Source: an uncultured Prochlorococcus sp.
Lineage (GTDB): Bacteria; Cyanobacteriota; Cyanobacteriia; PCC-6307; Cyanobiaceae
Direction: 5' to 3'
NCBI GenBank assembly: GCA_902558895.1
Contig: CACEFS010000004.1
Coordinates: 1 to 64,000 of the forward strand
Length of the DNA: 64,000 nucleotides
Below the pieces are notes generated by a model. The model searched no databases. It saw only the letters and a program-made list of their open reading frames with translations, and was not told the DNA's origin. Position 1 is the first letter of the stretch, and each line of letters begins with the position of its first letter. A program made the translations under genes and the position numbers. Of the stretch, positions 32,897-45,795 are shown in pieces.

Positions 32897-33481
32897 TTGA
32901 ACCTTCCAGTCCTAACTGTTGCTAGTGGCAACAAAAACAAAGTTTCTGAAATTTCGGAAATGCTGGATTTATTGTCTTTGAGGGTTCAGAAGCAACCAGA
33001 ATATTTAAATGTCGAAGAGACTGGAAACACATATTTTGAGAATGCACTTTTAAAAGCAAAAGCAGCTGCATTAGAGACAAAAACTTGGGCATTAGCTGAC
33101 GATTCAGGCCTTGAAGTGGATATCTTAGATGGTCGACCAGGCATATATTCTGCTCGATATGCCAAAAACAACGCTGAAAAAATTAAAAAATTAATTAATG
33201 AACTTTCTGATAGTCCTTACAGGAGCGCAAGATTTATTAGTTGTATGGTTTTATGTGATCCCTCAGGAAACTTAGTGAAGGATACAACTGGAATATGCTG
33301 GGGAGAAATTCTTAAGACCCCAAAATATCCAAATGGGGAGTTCGAATCTATTTTTTGGGTAAAAGAAGCAAACTGTGTCTATGGAGAGCTCTCACAATCG
33401 CAACTTAGTAAGTTAGGAAGCAGGGGTAAAGCTGCCAAAATTATGTCACCTTATCTAAAAAAAGAAATTGGTTTAAATTAA
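32897..33481 (+). CDS. rdgB: XTP/dITP pyrophosphatase (Ham1 family; TTG start)
   Basis: VASGNKNKVSEISEML, ALADDSGLEVDILDGRPGIYSARYA. Confidence 0.95.
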   Translation: MNLPVLTVASGNKNKVSEISEMLDLLSLRVQKQPEYLNVEETGNTYFENALLKAKAAALETKTWALADDSGLEVDILDGRPGIYSARYAKNNAEKIKKLINELSDSPYRSARFISCMVLCDPSGNLVKDTTGICWGEILKTPKYPNGEFESIFWVKEANCVYGELSQSQLSKLGSRGKAAKIMSPYLKKEIGLN

Positions 33482-33487
33482 AAATTC

Positions 33488-34258
33488 TCAATAATTTGAA
33501 ATTTCATCAATTGCTCTTATAGCAGCAGCTGCCGCTTCTTCTACATCTCCTTCTTTCCCTGCAAGAGTTAATCTACCAAAAGCGCCAACTGCCTTTACAT
33601 CAACAACAGTTATATTTGATGCTTTTTCTGCTTCATTTGCTGCTTTTAAGACATACCCAGCCGGTTCAGTTTCTAATATAAACATACTCATCCCGGATTG
33701 AATCATTGATCCACTCCTGTTTTGTCTATTTATTAAAACAGCATGATCTGGAGTAATAGCTCGAATAACTTCTGTCCAACTTGTTGAAGGTTTGGTTCTT
33801 TTTCTAACTTCACTACCAATGGCATCTAAAACAACATCCCCGGAATGCAAAACAGTACTTTGATCTTTATGGTATAAGGCAAGAGAACCAAATGCTCTTT
33901 CAACGATCATCTGTCCGAGTCTTACATTACTAGCCTTTAAGGCAATATCAGTGACTCTATGCACGGCCATCCCAGGTGAAACTTCCATCCATAGGCATGA
34001 ATCTCCAGGGATTGGTAAAAAACCTCTACTAACAGTTCCCATATATGCAGCCAATTGAGGCTGAAGAGAATCTAAAAAAACATATGTTCTTAACTCAATT
34101 TGTTCTACTTGACTTGCTTGTCTGGATACCAAAGACTTTTCTGAGTCAGTTGTAATAAAACAGCTTGCACCACTAGCCTGAGATTGCACCTCAGATCCTG
34201 TGACAAGAGAACTCCCTTTCTTTCGTTCCCCTCTGTTTAAGCTAGAAGTTGGTTCCAT
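33488..34258 (-). CDS. csoS1D: Tandem BMC-domain (BMC-T) carboxysome shell protein CsoS1D
   Basis: 256 aa with two BMC repeats ([32 protein letters not shown]..., ...[60 protein letters not shown]). Confidence 0.92.
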   Translation of the reverse strand: MEPTSSLNRGERKKGSSLVTGSEVQSQASGASCFITTDSEKSLVSRQASQVEQIELRTYVFLDSLQPQLAAYMGTVSRGFLPIPGDSCLWMEVSPGMAVHRVTDIALKASNVRLGQMIVERAFGSLALYHKDQSTVLHSGDVVLDAIGSEVRKRTKPSTSWTEVIRAITPDHAVLINRQNRSGSMIQSGMSMFILETEPAGYVLKAANEAEKASNITVVDVKAVGAFGRLTLAGKEGDVEEAAAAAIRAIDEISNY

Positions 34259-34355
34259 TCACGCGACTATAACGGATAATGGTTCATTTTTTCCATTAAA
34301 TTTACTTGCATGCTTCCCACAAAACGATAACTTCAAGTAAAAGATATGCATTTTT

Positions 34356-34724
34356 ATGGGAACTTCTCAAAAAAAAGAACCAAATGTTTCTGGCACTAAA
34401 AAAGAATTAACTCCTGATCAAACTCTTGGATTAGTCAGCCTAAGCTTGATGCAAAAATTATCTCAGAAAGACCCATCTTTTAGTTGGTTAGAAGAAGATA
34501 AAATCGAGAAGGTAAATCTTAAGAACCTTAGAGATAGATTGGAGTTAACGCAATTAGCTATAAATACTGGAGCACCTTTAACTACTTCAGAAGTGACAGC
34601 TTTAATTGGAGCAAAGCCCGGAAAATCTAAGTTAGAAAGAGCAGGATTATTAGCAACGAAAATAGCTAGAAATGTATGGAAAATCTCAAAAAATAGTCAA
34701 GGAAATACCTTCTACAGAAATTAA
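34356..34724 (+). CDS. Conserved hypothetical protein upstream of chlN
   Basis: 122 aa ORF; no family recognised. Confidence 0.65.
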   Translation: MGTSQKKEPNVSGTKKELTPDQTLGLVSLSLMQKLSQKDPSFSWLEEDKIEKVNLKNLRDRLELTQLAINTGAPLTTSEVTALIGAKPGKSKLERAGLLATKIARNVWKISKNSQGNTFYRN

Positions 34725-34872
34725 AATACACCCAAAAAGTTTTTTTCATAATTTCCATTTAAGTATTTAAACATTCATATAAGTTTTTTAAATGTGTTCA
34801 TTTTGTAAGAGAACTTATTAATTACTTTCTTAAATTAAAAAGTTTATGCAAGCTTGAAATATAAGCTATTGA

Positions 34873-36138
<1,266 letters not shown>

Positions 36139-36143
36139 AAACT

Positions 36144-37715
36144 ATGGAATTAACTCTTTGGACGTATGAAGGACCGCCACATGTTGGTGCTATGAGAATT
36201 GCCTCGTCAATGAAAGACATTCATTATGTGCTTCATGCCCCCCAAGGAGATACATATGCAGATCTTCTCTTTACCATGATCGAGAGGAGGGGGCAAAGGC
36301 CTCCAGTAACTTATACAACTTTTCAGGCTAGAGACCTTGGAGGCGATACAGCAGAATTAGTGAAGAAAAATATTAGGGAAGCGGTTGAACGATTCAAACC
36401 CAAAACTCTTTTAGTCGGAGAAAGTTGTACAGCAGAACTTATCCAAGACCAACCTGGAGCACTTGCGAAAGGGATGGGGTTTGATATGCCTATTGTTAAT
36501 CTTGAATTACCTGCTTATAGCAAGAAAGAAAATTGGGGGGCCTCAGAAACCTTTTATCAACTAACAAGAACCCTTTTAAAAGAAAAAGTGAGTTCTTCAG
36601 ACAAAATAAATCCACTTAGGTGGAGGGAATTAGGTAGGAGACCAAAAGTTAATATACTTGGCCCTTCATTACTAGGATTTAGATGCAGAGATGATGTAAT
36701 CGAAATCCAACGCATACTTTCGGAACAAGGTATAGATACAAACGTAGTTGCTCCATTAGGTGCTAGTCCTGATGATATTGAAAGACTAATTTATGCTGAA
36801 ATAAATATCTGTCTTTATCAAGAAATTGCTGAAGCTTCATGTGAGTGGCTTAAACGGAACTTTGGAATGGAATATACGAACACTATTCCTATTGGAATAA
36901 AAAATACAATTGAATTTATAAATGAAGTTCATGAGAAATTAGATCTTCCTTTAACGAATAAAGAAGAATTAGAAAATAAATCAAAACTTCCTTGGTACTC
37001 AAAATCTGTTGACTCTAATTATCTAACTGGTAAAAGAGTTTTTATTTTTGGTGATGGAACACATGCAATTGCAGCGGCCAAAATTGCTAAGGAAGAATTG
37101 GGTTTTGAAGTAGTGGGTCTTGGAACATACAGCAGGGAGATGGCCAGGCAAGTAAGAGCTACTGCAAAAGATCTTAATATAGAAGCTCTGATAACTAACA
37201 ATTATCTAGAAGTGGAAGATGCCATGAAAAAGGCCGCCCCTGAACTAGTTTTAGGGACACAAATGGAAAGGCATAGTGCAAAAAGACTCGGCATCCCATG
37301 CTCAGTAATTAGTACTCCAATGCATGTTCAAGATGTTCCTGCAAGATATAGCCCTCAAATGGGATGGGAAGGAGCAAATGTAATTTTTGATGATTGGGTA
37401 CATCCCCTAATGATGGGCTTAGAAGAGCATCTTATTGATATGTTCAAACATGACTTTGAGTTTGTTGATGGTCATCAAAGCCATTTAGGACATACAGCGA
37501 CAAACACAAATAACATTTTAAATTCTGACGAGAAAAAAGAAAAAAATAGTAAAGAAGGAATTATCTGGACTGAATCTGGTAGAGCTGAATTAACAAAAGT
37601 TCCATTTTTTGTAAGAGGTAAAGTTAAAACAAATACTGAAAAATATGCAATCTTGAGAGGAATTCCAGAGATAAGCGATGAAACTCTTTACGATGCCAAA
37701 GCATATTTCAGTTAA
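36144..37715 (+). CDS. chlB: Light-independent protochlorophyllide reductase subunit B
   Basis: 523 aa; [49 protein letters not shown]. Confidence 0.98.
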   Translation: MELTLWTYEGPPHVGAMRIASSMKDIHYVLHAPQGDTYADLLFTMIERRGQRPPVTYTTFQARDLGGDTAELVKKNIREAVERFKPKTLLVGESCTAELIQDQPGALAKGMGFDMPIVNLELPAYSKKENWGASETFYQLTRTLLKEKVSSSDKINPLRWRELGRRPKVNILGPSLLGFRCRDDVIEIQRILSEQGIDTNVVAPLGASPDDIERLIYAEINICLYQEIAEASCEWLKRNFGMEYTNTIPIGIKNTIEFINEVHEKLDLPLTNKEELENKSKLPWYSKSVDSNYLTGKRVFIFGDGTHAIAAAKIAKEELGFEVVGLGTYSREMARQVRATAKDLNIEALITNNYLEVEDAMKKAAPELVLGTQMERHSAKRLGIPCSVISTPMHVQDVPARYSPQMGWEGANVIFDDWVHPLMMGLEEHLIDMFKHDFEFVDGHQSHLGHTATNTNNILNSDEKKEKNSKEGIIWTESGRAELTKVPFFVRGKVKTNTEKYAILRGIPEISDETLYDAKAYFS

Positions 37716-37904
37716 TTTTTACTAATAAAATAATATTAAGTCATGAGTATTTTCACTCATAATCTAATAGATTTAATCCTAAAAATTCAGTAATAAGAAC
37801 ATATTTCACACTTTTAATACAATTAAATACATATTTGTTTAGAAACATATTTCATGTGTATTTGCGCTGCAAGAATATAAACAATAATGTGTTTTAAGCT
37901 TTAA

Positions 37905-38792
<888 letters not shown>

Positions 38793-38798
38793 TCAAAA

Positions 38799-39809
38799 TT
38801 AATCTAATCCAACCAATTGGCGTGTTAAATCATATGTTTGTTTAGAGGTCTTCGTATCAATTATTCTTTTTGACAACTTTTGAGAAAAAGCTTTTCTACC
38901 AGTTTTCTGACGATTTCCCCAGCTCCAATGGACTGATGGTTTAGCAAATTCTTTATAAGTTGCCACTTGAGCGACTCTCTCTCCTGCCAGTCTTTGTGAA
39001 ACATATCCTTTAGTTATAAATTTTTGAAATATCGGGAAAAGGAATCTAAATAACCAAGGTGTATCTCTAAAAAGTTTTGTATCAGCAACACATCCAGGAT
39101 ATAAAGAATTTACAATAATCTTCTCTGGAGGATATCTTTTTGAAAATTCCTGAACGGTCACCATATTGCAAAGTTTACTATCCTTATAGGCCTTACCAGG
39201 TTTAAATTTCTTTCCATTCGCCATACTTATTGGAGATAAAAAACCATTTTTGAATCCAGATAAATCTCCCAAATCAGCTGGGGCAGGAATTGGAATCCTT
39301 CCTCCAAGTTCTGAATAATTAGCCGTAACAGTGCCTAATACCGTAATTCTTGGCTTGAACAGAGTTGATTTACCATTTAAAACAATTTCTCTTTCAGAAG
39401 ATAAAATATTTTCCATAAGTAGGTTTATCATAAGAAAATGCCCAAAATGATTTACTGCCATAGAGTTTTCAAACCCCTGAGCAGACCTTTCAGGTCTCTT
39501 TAGTCTCGGTTTATAAACCGCTGCATTACAAATAAGAGAATTTATTGGCTTCTTAAATCTTTCTAATATTTCATCGCAACCTTTTCTCACATCATTCAAG
39601 TTAGAAAGATCTATTTCTATAAAGTGAACATTTTCAACTTCCTCTTTTGTCAAGAATTCCTCAGCTATTTTTATAGCTCTTTTATTTGATCGATTGACTA
39701 CTATAACCTCCCATCCAAATCTTAAAAGAGGTTTTAGAGTATTTAATCCAACTCCTGAAGTTGTTCCTGTTATTAGGACTAAACCCTTAATGTTCTTACT
39801 CACTAGCAA
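38799..39809 (-). CDS. por: Light-dependent protochlorophyllide oxidoreductase
   Basis: 336 aa; LITGTTSGVGLNTLKPLL, CNAAVY, KAYKDSKLCNMVTVQEFSKRYP. Confidence 0.96.
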   Translation of the reverse strand: MLVSKNIKGLVLITGTTSGVGLNTLKPLLRFGWEVIVVNRSNKRAIKIAEEFLTKEEVENVHFIEIDLSNLNDVRKGCDEILERFKKPINSLICNAAVYKPRLKRPERSAQGFENSMAVNHFGHFLMINLLMENILSSEREIVLNGKSTLFKPRITVLGTVTANYSELGGRIPIPAPADLGDLSGFKNGFLSPISMANGKKFKPGKAYKDSKLCNMVTVQEFSKRYPPEKIIVNSLYPGCVADTKLFRDTPWLFRFLFPIFQKFITKGYVSQRLAGERVAQVATYKEFAKPSVHWSWGNRQKTGRKAFSQKLSKRIIDTKTSKQTYDLTRQLVGLD

Positions 39810-39857
39810 AAAAGTTAATTGAAAAACGAAAAGTAGGATGATGCAAGATAATCCTTA

Positions 39858-40205
39858 TCAACGCCATATTACTCTGATAATGTCCCTAGAAATTATTTGA
39901 TCCTGATCCTTCATAAATCTTTGCTCACCTTCAGAAGAGAATAAATCATCAAACTTATCTGTTAAAAGATTAAATCTATATTTTTCGTATAAAAATGATT
40001 CTTCAATTTCCCTTAATCTGCTCAACCTAACTTTAGAACTATGGCCAAGCTTAATCAGGCTTATTATTGCTAAAAGGGAAAAGCTAATTTTTATAATTAA
40101 AAAAATCGATGATACAAAATTATCTTGTCTCTGTTGTCTTTTTAGAAATACCGACCCAAAATATTTTTTGATGAAAATACTATTTTTATAAAAAGAATTT
40201 GACAA
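39858..40205 (-). CDS. Small single-TM coiled-coil protein (FtsB/DivIC-like architecture)
   Basis: 115 aa; one hydrophobic segment (FVSSIFLIIKISFSLLAIISLI) followed by a charged helical stretch. Confidence 0.6.
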   Translation of the reverse strand: MSNSFYKNSIFIKKYFGSVFLKRQQRQDNFVSSIFLIIKISFSLLAIISLIKLGHSSKVRLSRLREIEESFLYEKYRFNLLTDKFDDLFSSEGEQRFMKDQDQIISRDIIRVIWR

Positions 40206-40290
40206 ATTAAGTACTTGATATTTTTACTGAATAAATCAATTCAGTCTTACTTTATTATTACCTTATAAATTTTAAATTTTCTAATAGACT

Positions 40291-40395
40291 TTAGTTCCTA
40301 CCTAAACTAATTCCTAGTCTTAATGCTAAAACTCCTGCATGCATAACAACTATGAGGCTTAATGCAATAAGATTTATTGTTTGAGTTGGCTCCAT
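40291..40395 (-). CDS. psaM: Photosystem I reaction centre subunit XII
   Basis: Not in the ORF track; manual translation gives [34 protein letters not shown] (34 aa). Confidence 0.9.
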   Translation of the reverse strand: MEPTQTINLIALSLIVVMHAGVLALRLGISLGRN

Positions 40396-40497
40396 GGTAA
40401 AAAAAATTATTTTCTATATTCTCCACCGAAAAGAGAAGATTTGAAACACTATTACAAAATGATGTTACGTAATTAACAAATTGAAAGAAAAATTTTA

Positions 40498-41253
40498 TTG
40501 AAAATTATCATAAATAAACCTACAAAGTTAATTTTGGGAATTGAAAATCAGGCTTTAATTTTTTCAACAAATAATTTACCTGGATTTGATCAAATGGCTT
40601 TAGATTTAAATTCTTTAGATCAGACAATTTCGAATCCCGAAATAATTCTCACATTGAGGTTCTACTATTGGACTGGGGATTGGCTATCAATTGGCTTTCA
40701 CCAAAAGGAAATTCCTCTTCATTGGAAAAATTTATTATCAAATGGGGAAATTAATATTGTTAGACGACCCTCTGGAGGTGGAGCTGTTCTGCATTCAGGA
40801 GGCATAACATATGCATTAACGTTTAAAAAAACTTACTATAAAGTCTTAAGTTATGAAATGGTTAATAATTGGTTAATTAAAAGTTTTGGAGAATTAGGTC
40901 TAAACTTACAATATGGTAATTTACGAAAATCAAGTATTAAAACAAATTGTTTTGGGACTTCATTAATTTCCGATTTAGTTGATCAGGATGGGTTTAAGAG
41001 AATAGGTAGTGCTCAATTTCGCAAAAAAGGTGCATTCCTTCAACATGGAGAAATTCAAACAAATCCTTCAAGAGATTTGTGGTGCAAATTATTCAAAGAA
41101 GAAGCTCCGCCAAAAATAAATTTAAAACTAACAAATGATGAAATAGTTCAACATTTGAGAAATTCATTCCTGGAAAATAAATCAAATATAAATTTCAAAA
41201 ATATTGCTATAGAAAATAAAAAAATAGAAATTTTTAATGGCATGAATTATTAA
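40498..41253 (+). CDS. Lipoate-protein ligase A family protein (TTG start)
   Basis: FYYWTGDWLSIGFHQ, NIVRRPSGGGAVLHSGGITYALTF. Confidence 0.88.
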   Translation: MKIIINKPTKLILGIENQALIFSTNNLPGFDQMALDLNSLDQTISNPEIILTLRFYYWTGDWLSIGFHQKEIPLHWKNLLSNGEINIVRRPSGGGAVLHSGGITYALTFKKTYYKVLSYEMVNNWLIKSFGELGLNLQYGNLRKSSIKTNCFGTSLISDLVDQDGFKRIGSAQFRKKGAFLQHGEIQTNPSRDLWCKLFKEEAPPKINLKLTNDEIVQHLRNSFLENKSNINFKNIAIENKKIEIFNGMNY

Positions 41254-42473
41254 AGATCTCCTCTCTGCTTCATTGAATTAATTATTCTCGGCAATTCAAT
41301 TCCTAAGGGATAATTATTTTTAAAGTTTAATTTGTTAACAATATCTGAAGGCAAATTAAAACCTAATTTATTCAAGACAAAGTTTCCAATTTTTGACCTA
41401 TCAATTATCCCCAAAGGGATATTTGCAGCGTTTAGAACCAATAAAAAACCTTCATTTGTTTCTTCAAGTCTTTCTATAGTTCTCCATAATTTATCGTTAT
41501 AAGATACACTTTCAAAACTATCGATTGGTTTCTTAAAATCTCCAACAAAGTTCCGTTCCCATTTTTTTAAGGAAACAGTTTTTAAAATGTTTTCATCAAC
41601 AAAACCGGTCCATCTACCATTATTCGTAACAAAAAAATATTTATGCGATGCATCCTTCTTATTTTTTATTAACTTATTAAATTCTGAGAAATTTGAATCG
41701 TATTCAATTTTCCTCAAAGGTTTTAATTTGATCTCAGAAACTTTACTAAATTTAATTATGTTTTCAATTTTAAAAAATTGACTTTCAGATTTTGAAGAAT
41801 TAATTCCAAACAAGCCCAAAAAAGAAAGAATAAAACCAAAGTAAAAGTTAAATCTAAATAAACAAATTATCCCAAAAAATAAAACAAAAAAAGATAATAA
41901 TAAATTTACTTTATTGAGGAAATTTCTTCCTTTATTTTTACTCCCTGAGAAATGCCAAATAATACTTTTTAACAAATTCCCTCCATCTAAAGAACCAATT
42001 GGAATCAAATTTAAGAAGCCTAAGAATAAATTAAATATACCTACTCTTGAAATTACATTAACTGCTATTAGTTCCTGAGATGCAACGTTATTACTAATTA
42101 AAAGTAAGATAGATGCTGTAGCGAAACATAAAAAAGGTCTAACAATTGCAATTTTTATATTACCTAAAGCAGTTTGACAATACTTATCTATTTGCAAAAT
42201 TGCTCCTAAAAAATAAAAAGTAATTTTTTTTATTTTTACACCCTGATTAAGTGAAACAAAAGTATGAAAAACCTCATGAAAAATTATTGAAGATAATAAG
42301 AAAAAAGAAGTTAAAAAACCTATAATCCAAGCTTCTTTATTATTGTAGATATCGCCAGAAGATAAATTGACCTGATTACTTATACTCCATGAGAATAAAA
42401 AGAGAATAACAAACCAATAGGGATGAACTTTAAAGGGAATTCCCCATATTTTAAAAATTTGCCAACTTCTCAA
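41250..42473 (-). CDS. Site-2 protease family (M50) membrane metalloprotease
   Basis: IIFHEVFHTFVSL (HExxH) and NLIPIGSLDGGNLLKSIIW. Confidence 0.9.
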   Translation of the reverse strand: MRSWQIFKIWGIPFKVHPYWFVILFLFSWSISNQVNLSSGDIYNNKEAWIIGFLTSFFLLSSIIFHEVFHTFVSLNQGVKIKKITFYFLGAILQIDKYCQTALGNIKIAIVRPFLCFATASILLLISNNVASQELIAVNVISRVGIFNLFLGFLNLIPIGSLDGGNLLKSIIWHFSGSKNKGRNFLNKVNLLLSFFVLFFGIICLFRFNFYFGFILSFLGLFGINSSKSESQFFKIENIIKFSKVSEIKLKPLRKIEYDSNFSEFNKLIKNKKDASHKYFFVTNNGRWTGFVDENILKTVSLKKWERNFVGDFKKPIDSFESVSYNDKLWRTIERLEETNEGFLLVLNAANIPLGIIDRSKIGNFVLNKLGFNLPSDIVNKLNFKNNYPLGIELPRIINSMKQRGDL

Positions 42474-42513
42474 AAATAATCTCCGCTATATTTATCAATA
42501 ATATTAATTTTAC

Positions 42514-43185
42514 ATGCAGGATAATGATATGCCCAAGACTAATCCTTTAGTTAAAATTTGTGGACTAACTTCTGAAGAACAAGCTCTTCAAGTCGCTAAA
42601 TTAGGAGCTAATGCTATTGGTATTATTTCGGTTGAAGAGTCGCCAAGGTATGTATCAGCTGAAATTAAGAAAAAAATATTTAAAACCCTAGAAAATTTTC
42701 ATCCAAAAATCGGGAGGGTATCGGTTGTACAAAATTGTCCAATTGACTTAATTATTAAAAATTTCTTAGGAAATCCAAGTGAAACTATAATTCAGTTACA
42801 TGGAGATGAAGATATTGATTATTGCAAAAAAATAAGGAGGAAAATACCTAATATTGGCCTATGGAAGGCTTTCAGAATAAAAACGGAAAAAGACATAGAT
42901 AAAATAAAACCTTTTGAGGATTTTGTAGATGCGATACTACTTGATTCTTGGAATAATGAAACTTATGGAGGTTCAGGGAAAAAAATAAATTCTATTTATC
43001 TAAAGAATTTGCAATTTAGCAAACCATGGTGGTTGGCAGGTGGAATATCAATTGAATGGATTGATGAAATCATTACTGACTTCAAACCAGATGGATTAGA
43101 TATTTCAAGTAGTATTGAAATATCTCCAGGTTACAAAGATATCAAAAAAACTAAGGATCTTTTTAAGTTTTTAAAAAGAAATTAG
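42514..43185 (+). CDS. trpF: Phosphoribosylanthranilate isomerase
   Basis: VKICGLTSEEQALQVAKLGANAIGI, LLDSW...YGGSGKKI. Confidence 0.95.
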   Translation: MQDNDMPKTNPLVKICGLTSEEQALQVAKLGANAIGIISVEESPRYVSAEIKKKIFKTLENFHPKIGRVSVVQNCPIDLIIKNFLGNPSETIIQLHGDEDIDYCKKIRRKIPNIGLWKAFRIKTEKDIDKIKPFEDFVDAILLDSWNNETYGGSGKKINSIYLKNLQFSKPWWLAGGISIEWIDEIITDFKPDGLDISSSIEISPGYKDIKKTKDLFKFLKRN

Positions 43186-43922
43186 TAATTATTAGTAACG
43201 GACTGCTGTTTTACGAGCTCAAAAAATTCTTGTTTTAAACTTAAATCGTGTCTAAAATCACCTCTAACTACAGAATTAATCATACTTGTATTTGGTTCTT
43301 TGACTCCCCTCCATTTCATACAATAATGTTGGGCCTTTACAATAATGCCTAAACCTTTAGGTTCACACAGTTTTTCAATTTCATCTGCAAGGATCATTAC
43401 AGCTTCTTCCTGAATATGAGGTCTTGAAAAAACCCAATCAGCAACTCTCGCAAATTTTGAAAGTCCTATGACTTTATTTCCAGGTTTAATACCTATCCAA
43501 CACTCTCCTAGAATTGGAACTAGGTGATGAGAGCATGCAGATCTTACAGAAATTGGGCCAACTGTATAAATTTCATCAAGATTTTTGTCATTGGGGAAAC
43601 TTGTAACTTTAGGTTGTTCATGATATCTGCCTTTAAAAACTTCATTTAGATACATTTTTGAAACTCTTTCAGCCGTTTCTTGAGTATTATGATCATTCTC
43701 AACATCTATTACGAGGGACTTTAGTAAGTCTTTAACTCTTGAGGCAACTTCCATTTCTAAAATTTCTAATTCACCTGGATTTATAAAATCAGAAATATTA
43801 TCGTTAGCACTAAACCTTTTCCCAGAATTCTTAATTCTGTCTCTTATAATTTCTGAAATGAGTTTATTAGTAATCTGGTCGTCAAAGTTTCTAATATTAT
43901 CGTTGGGTAAAGTAGAGGTCAT
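43182..43922 (-). CDS. folE: GTP cyclohydrolase I
   Basis: VGPISVRSACSHHLVPILGECWIGIKPG, VGLSKFARVADWVFSRPHIQEE-type motifs. Confidence 0.96.
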   Translation of the reverse strand: MTSTLPNDNIRNFDDQITNKLISEIIRDRIKNSGKRFSANDNISDFINPGELEILEMEVASRVKDLLKSLVIDVENDHNTQETAERVSKMYLNEVFKGRYHEQPKVTSFPNDKNLDEIYTVGPISVRSACSHHLVPILGECWIGIKPGNKVIGLSKFARVADWVFSRPHIQEEAVMILADEIEKLCEPKGLGIIVKAQHYCMKWRGVKEPNTSMINSVVRGDFRHDLSLKQEFFELVKQQSVTNNY

Positions 43923-44075
43923 AAAATTTTAAACAGAAAATTGTATGCAACTTAATTAACTGTATCTTCCAAAAGCTTAATTGCTCATATACTATATCAC
44001 ATTCTCTTGTTCAATCGGGTTCTAATAGCACTAAAAAAAATCACTGTTTTAAGATTAATCAGATAGACAATATGT

Positions 44076-44783
44076 TTAAAAGGCTCCGCCAGAAGGCATC
44101 AAAGTTAGGTCTTCGATCAATTGTGATTGAGGTTTTTGAGCCATGTAGAGAATAGTTTCTGATACCTCGATTGAGGAGAGCATAGAAGTTCTATCGAAAT
44201 CAGAATTGATTGATTCGGAGTCCCAAAGAGGAGTATTTACTGAACCAAGAGTTATTGTGCACGCTCTTATTGAATTAGATCTCTCCTCCTCCCTCAAGCA
44301 TTTAGTAAACATAGCCAGTGCAGATTTTGAAACGCAATAAGCTCCCCATTGGGGGAATGCATTATAAGAGGCATGACTACTAACATTAATAACTAAACCA
44401 CCATTTTTTCTCATTTGAGGAATTATTGAACTGCAAATCTGAAAAACACTTGTGAGGTTTATTTGAATAGTTTGTTCCCAATGACCTAATTCCATTTCAA
44501 CTAAAGGGCCATTAAATGCACAACCGGCATTATTTATCAATACTGAAGGGCACCCATACTTCTCAATTGCATCTTTAACACAATGCTTTATTTCTAGAGG
44601 ATTAGACAAATCACACTTTACTAGATTAATTTTTGATTTAGTGGTCAACAGTTCGCTCTTTAGTTTCTCCATTAAATCAATATTCCTGGAGAGTAAAATT
44701 AAATCCCAGCCAGCATTGGCAAAAGTAATTGCAGTAGATCTCCCAATACCTTTCGTAGCACCCGTTATAAAAGCTAGTTTCAA
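44076..44783 (-). CDS. Short-chain dehydrogenase/reductase
   Basis: KLAFITGATKGIGRSTAITFANAGW; TTG at 44783, 1 nt after the accA stop, preferred over the ATG at 44825 that overlaps accA. Confidence 0.9.
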   Translation of the reverse strand: MKLAFITGATKGIGRSTAITFANAGWDLILLSRNIDLMEKLKSELLTTKSKINLVKCDLSNPLEIKHCVKDAIEKYGCPSVLINNAGCAFNGPLVEMELGHWEQTIQINLTSVFQICSSIIPQMRKNGGLVINVSSHASYNAFPQWGAYCVSKSALAMFTKCLREEERSNSIRACTITLGSVNTPLWDSESINSDFDRTSMLSSIEVSETILYMAQKPQSQLIEDLTLMPSGGAF

Positions 44784-44784
44784 T

Positions 44785-45792
44785 TTATTCAGTTTTTTGT
44801 GGGATTTCACTATAAATCTCTTCAATATTATTGGCTTCGGTAAATTTACCTAAAACCCTAAACTTTTTATATCTTTCCTCAATGAGTTCATCTTTTGTCA
44901 TTTGCAGTAAAGCATTAAGATGTTTCTCAATTGCATGCTTCAGTGTATTGCCAGCATCTAAGGGAGCCCAATTGTTTCCGCCAGAAGGTTCTGATAATAC
45001 TTCATCGATTATCCCCAATTTAAGTAAGTCTTTACCTGTAATTTTAAGTGCTGATGCAGCTTCAGGTGCTTTTGCAGCATCTCTCCACAAAATTGATGCA
45101 CATGCTTCTGGGCTTGCAACTGTATAAACACTGTGTTCAAACATTAGTAACCTATCAGCAACACCTATTCCTAGTGCACCTCCAGAACCACCTTCTCCAA
45201 TAACAGTAGCAACTATGGGGACTTTCAATCCAAACATCTCCCTTAAGTTTCTTGCTATCGCTTCTCCTTGCCCCTGTTCTTCAGCAGTTAAACCTGCATA
45301 AGCTCCGGGAGTATCAATAAATGTAAGAATTGGCAATGAAAATCTATCAGCATGCTGCATTAATCTTAGGGCTTTTCTGTAACCACCCGGCTTTGCCATC
45401 CCAAAGTTTCTTACTACATTTTCTTTTGTATCTCTTCCTTTCTGATGCCCTAAAATTAACACTGGTCTATTATTTATCGAACCTATTCCCCCAATTAGTG
45501 CCATATCATCGCCACCATTTCTATCTCCATGTAATTCAATCCAGTCATCGCAAAACATTTGAACAAAGTCCAAAGTGCTAGGTCTTTGAGGATGTCTAGC
45601 TACCTGAATCTTTTGAGCAGGGGTTAGAGATTTAAATATTTCTTCTCTCCTCCTAGCGGCTAAGGTTTCAAGCTGTAGAAGCTGTTGACTAACATCTACC
45701 TCTGAATCTCGAGCTAATTCTTTAATTTGCTCTATCTGCTTCTCAAGTTCAACAAGAGGCTTTTCAAAATCAAGGAGGTAACGTTTAGCCAT
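44785..45792 (-). CDS. accA: Acetyl-CoA carboxylase carboxyltransferase subunit alpha
   Basis: 335 aa; [41 protein letters not shown]. Confidence 0.98.
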   Translation of the reverse strand: MAKRYLLDFEKPLVELEKQIEQIKELARDSEVDVSQQLLQLETLAARRREEIFKSLTPAQKIQVARHPQRPSTLDFVQMFCDDWIELHGDRNGGDDMALIGGIGSINNRPVLILGHQKGRDTKENVVRNFGMAKPGGYRKALRLMQHADRFSLPILTFIDTPGAYAGLTAEEQGQGEAIARNLREMFGLKVPIVATVIGEGGSGGALGIGVADRLLMFEHSVYTVASPEACASILWRDAAKAPEAASALKITGKDLLKLGIIDEVLSEPSGGNNWAPLDAGNTLKHAIEKHLNALLQMTKDELIEERYKKFRVLGKFTEANNIEEIYSEIPQKTE

Positions 45793-45795
45793 AAT

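Noticed and set aside
44831-45581. Plus-strand ORFs (98 and 83 aa) antisense to accA
   Set aside because: Fully overlap accA and show no independent coding features.
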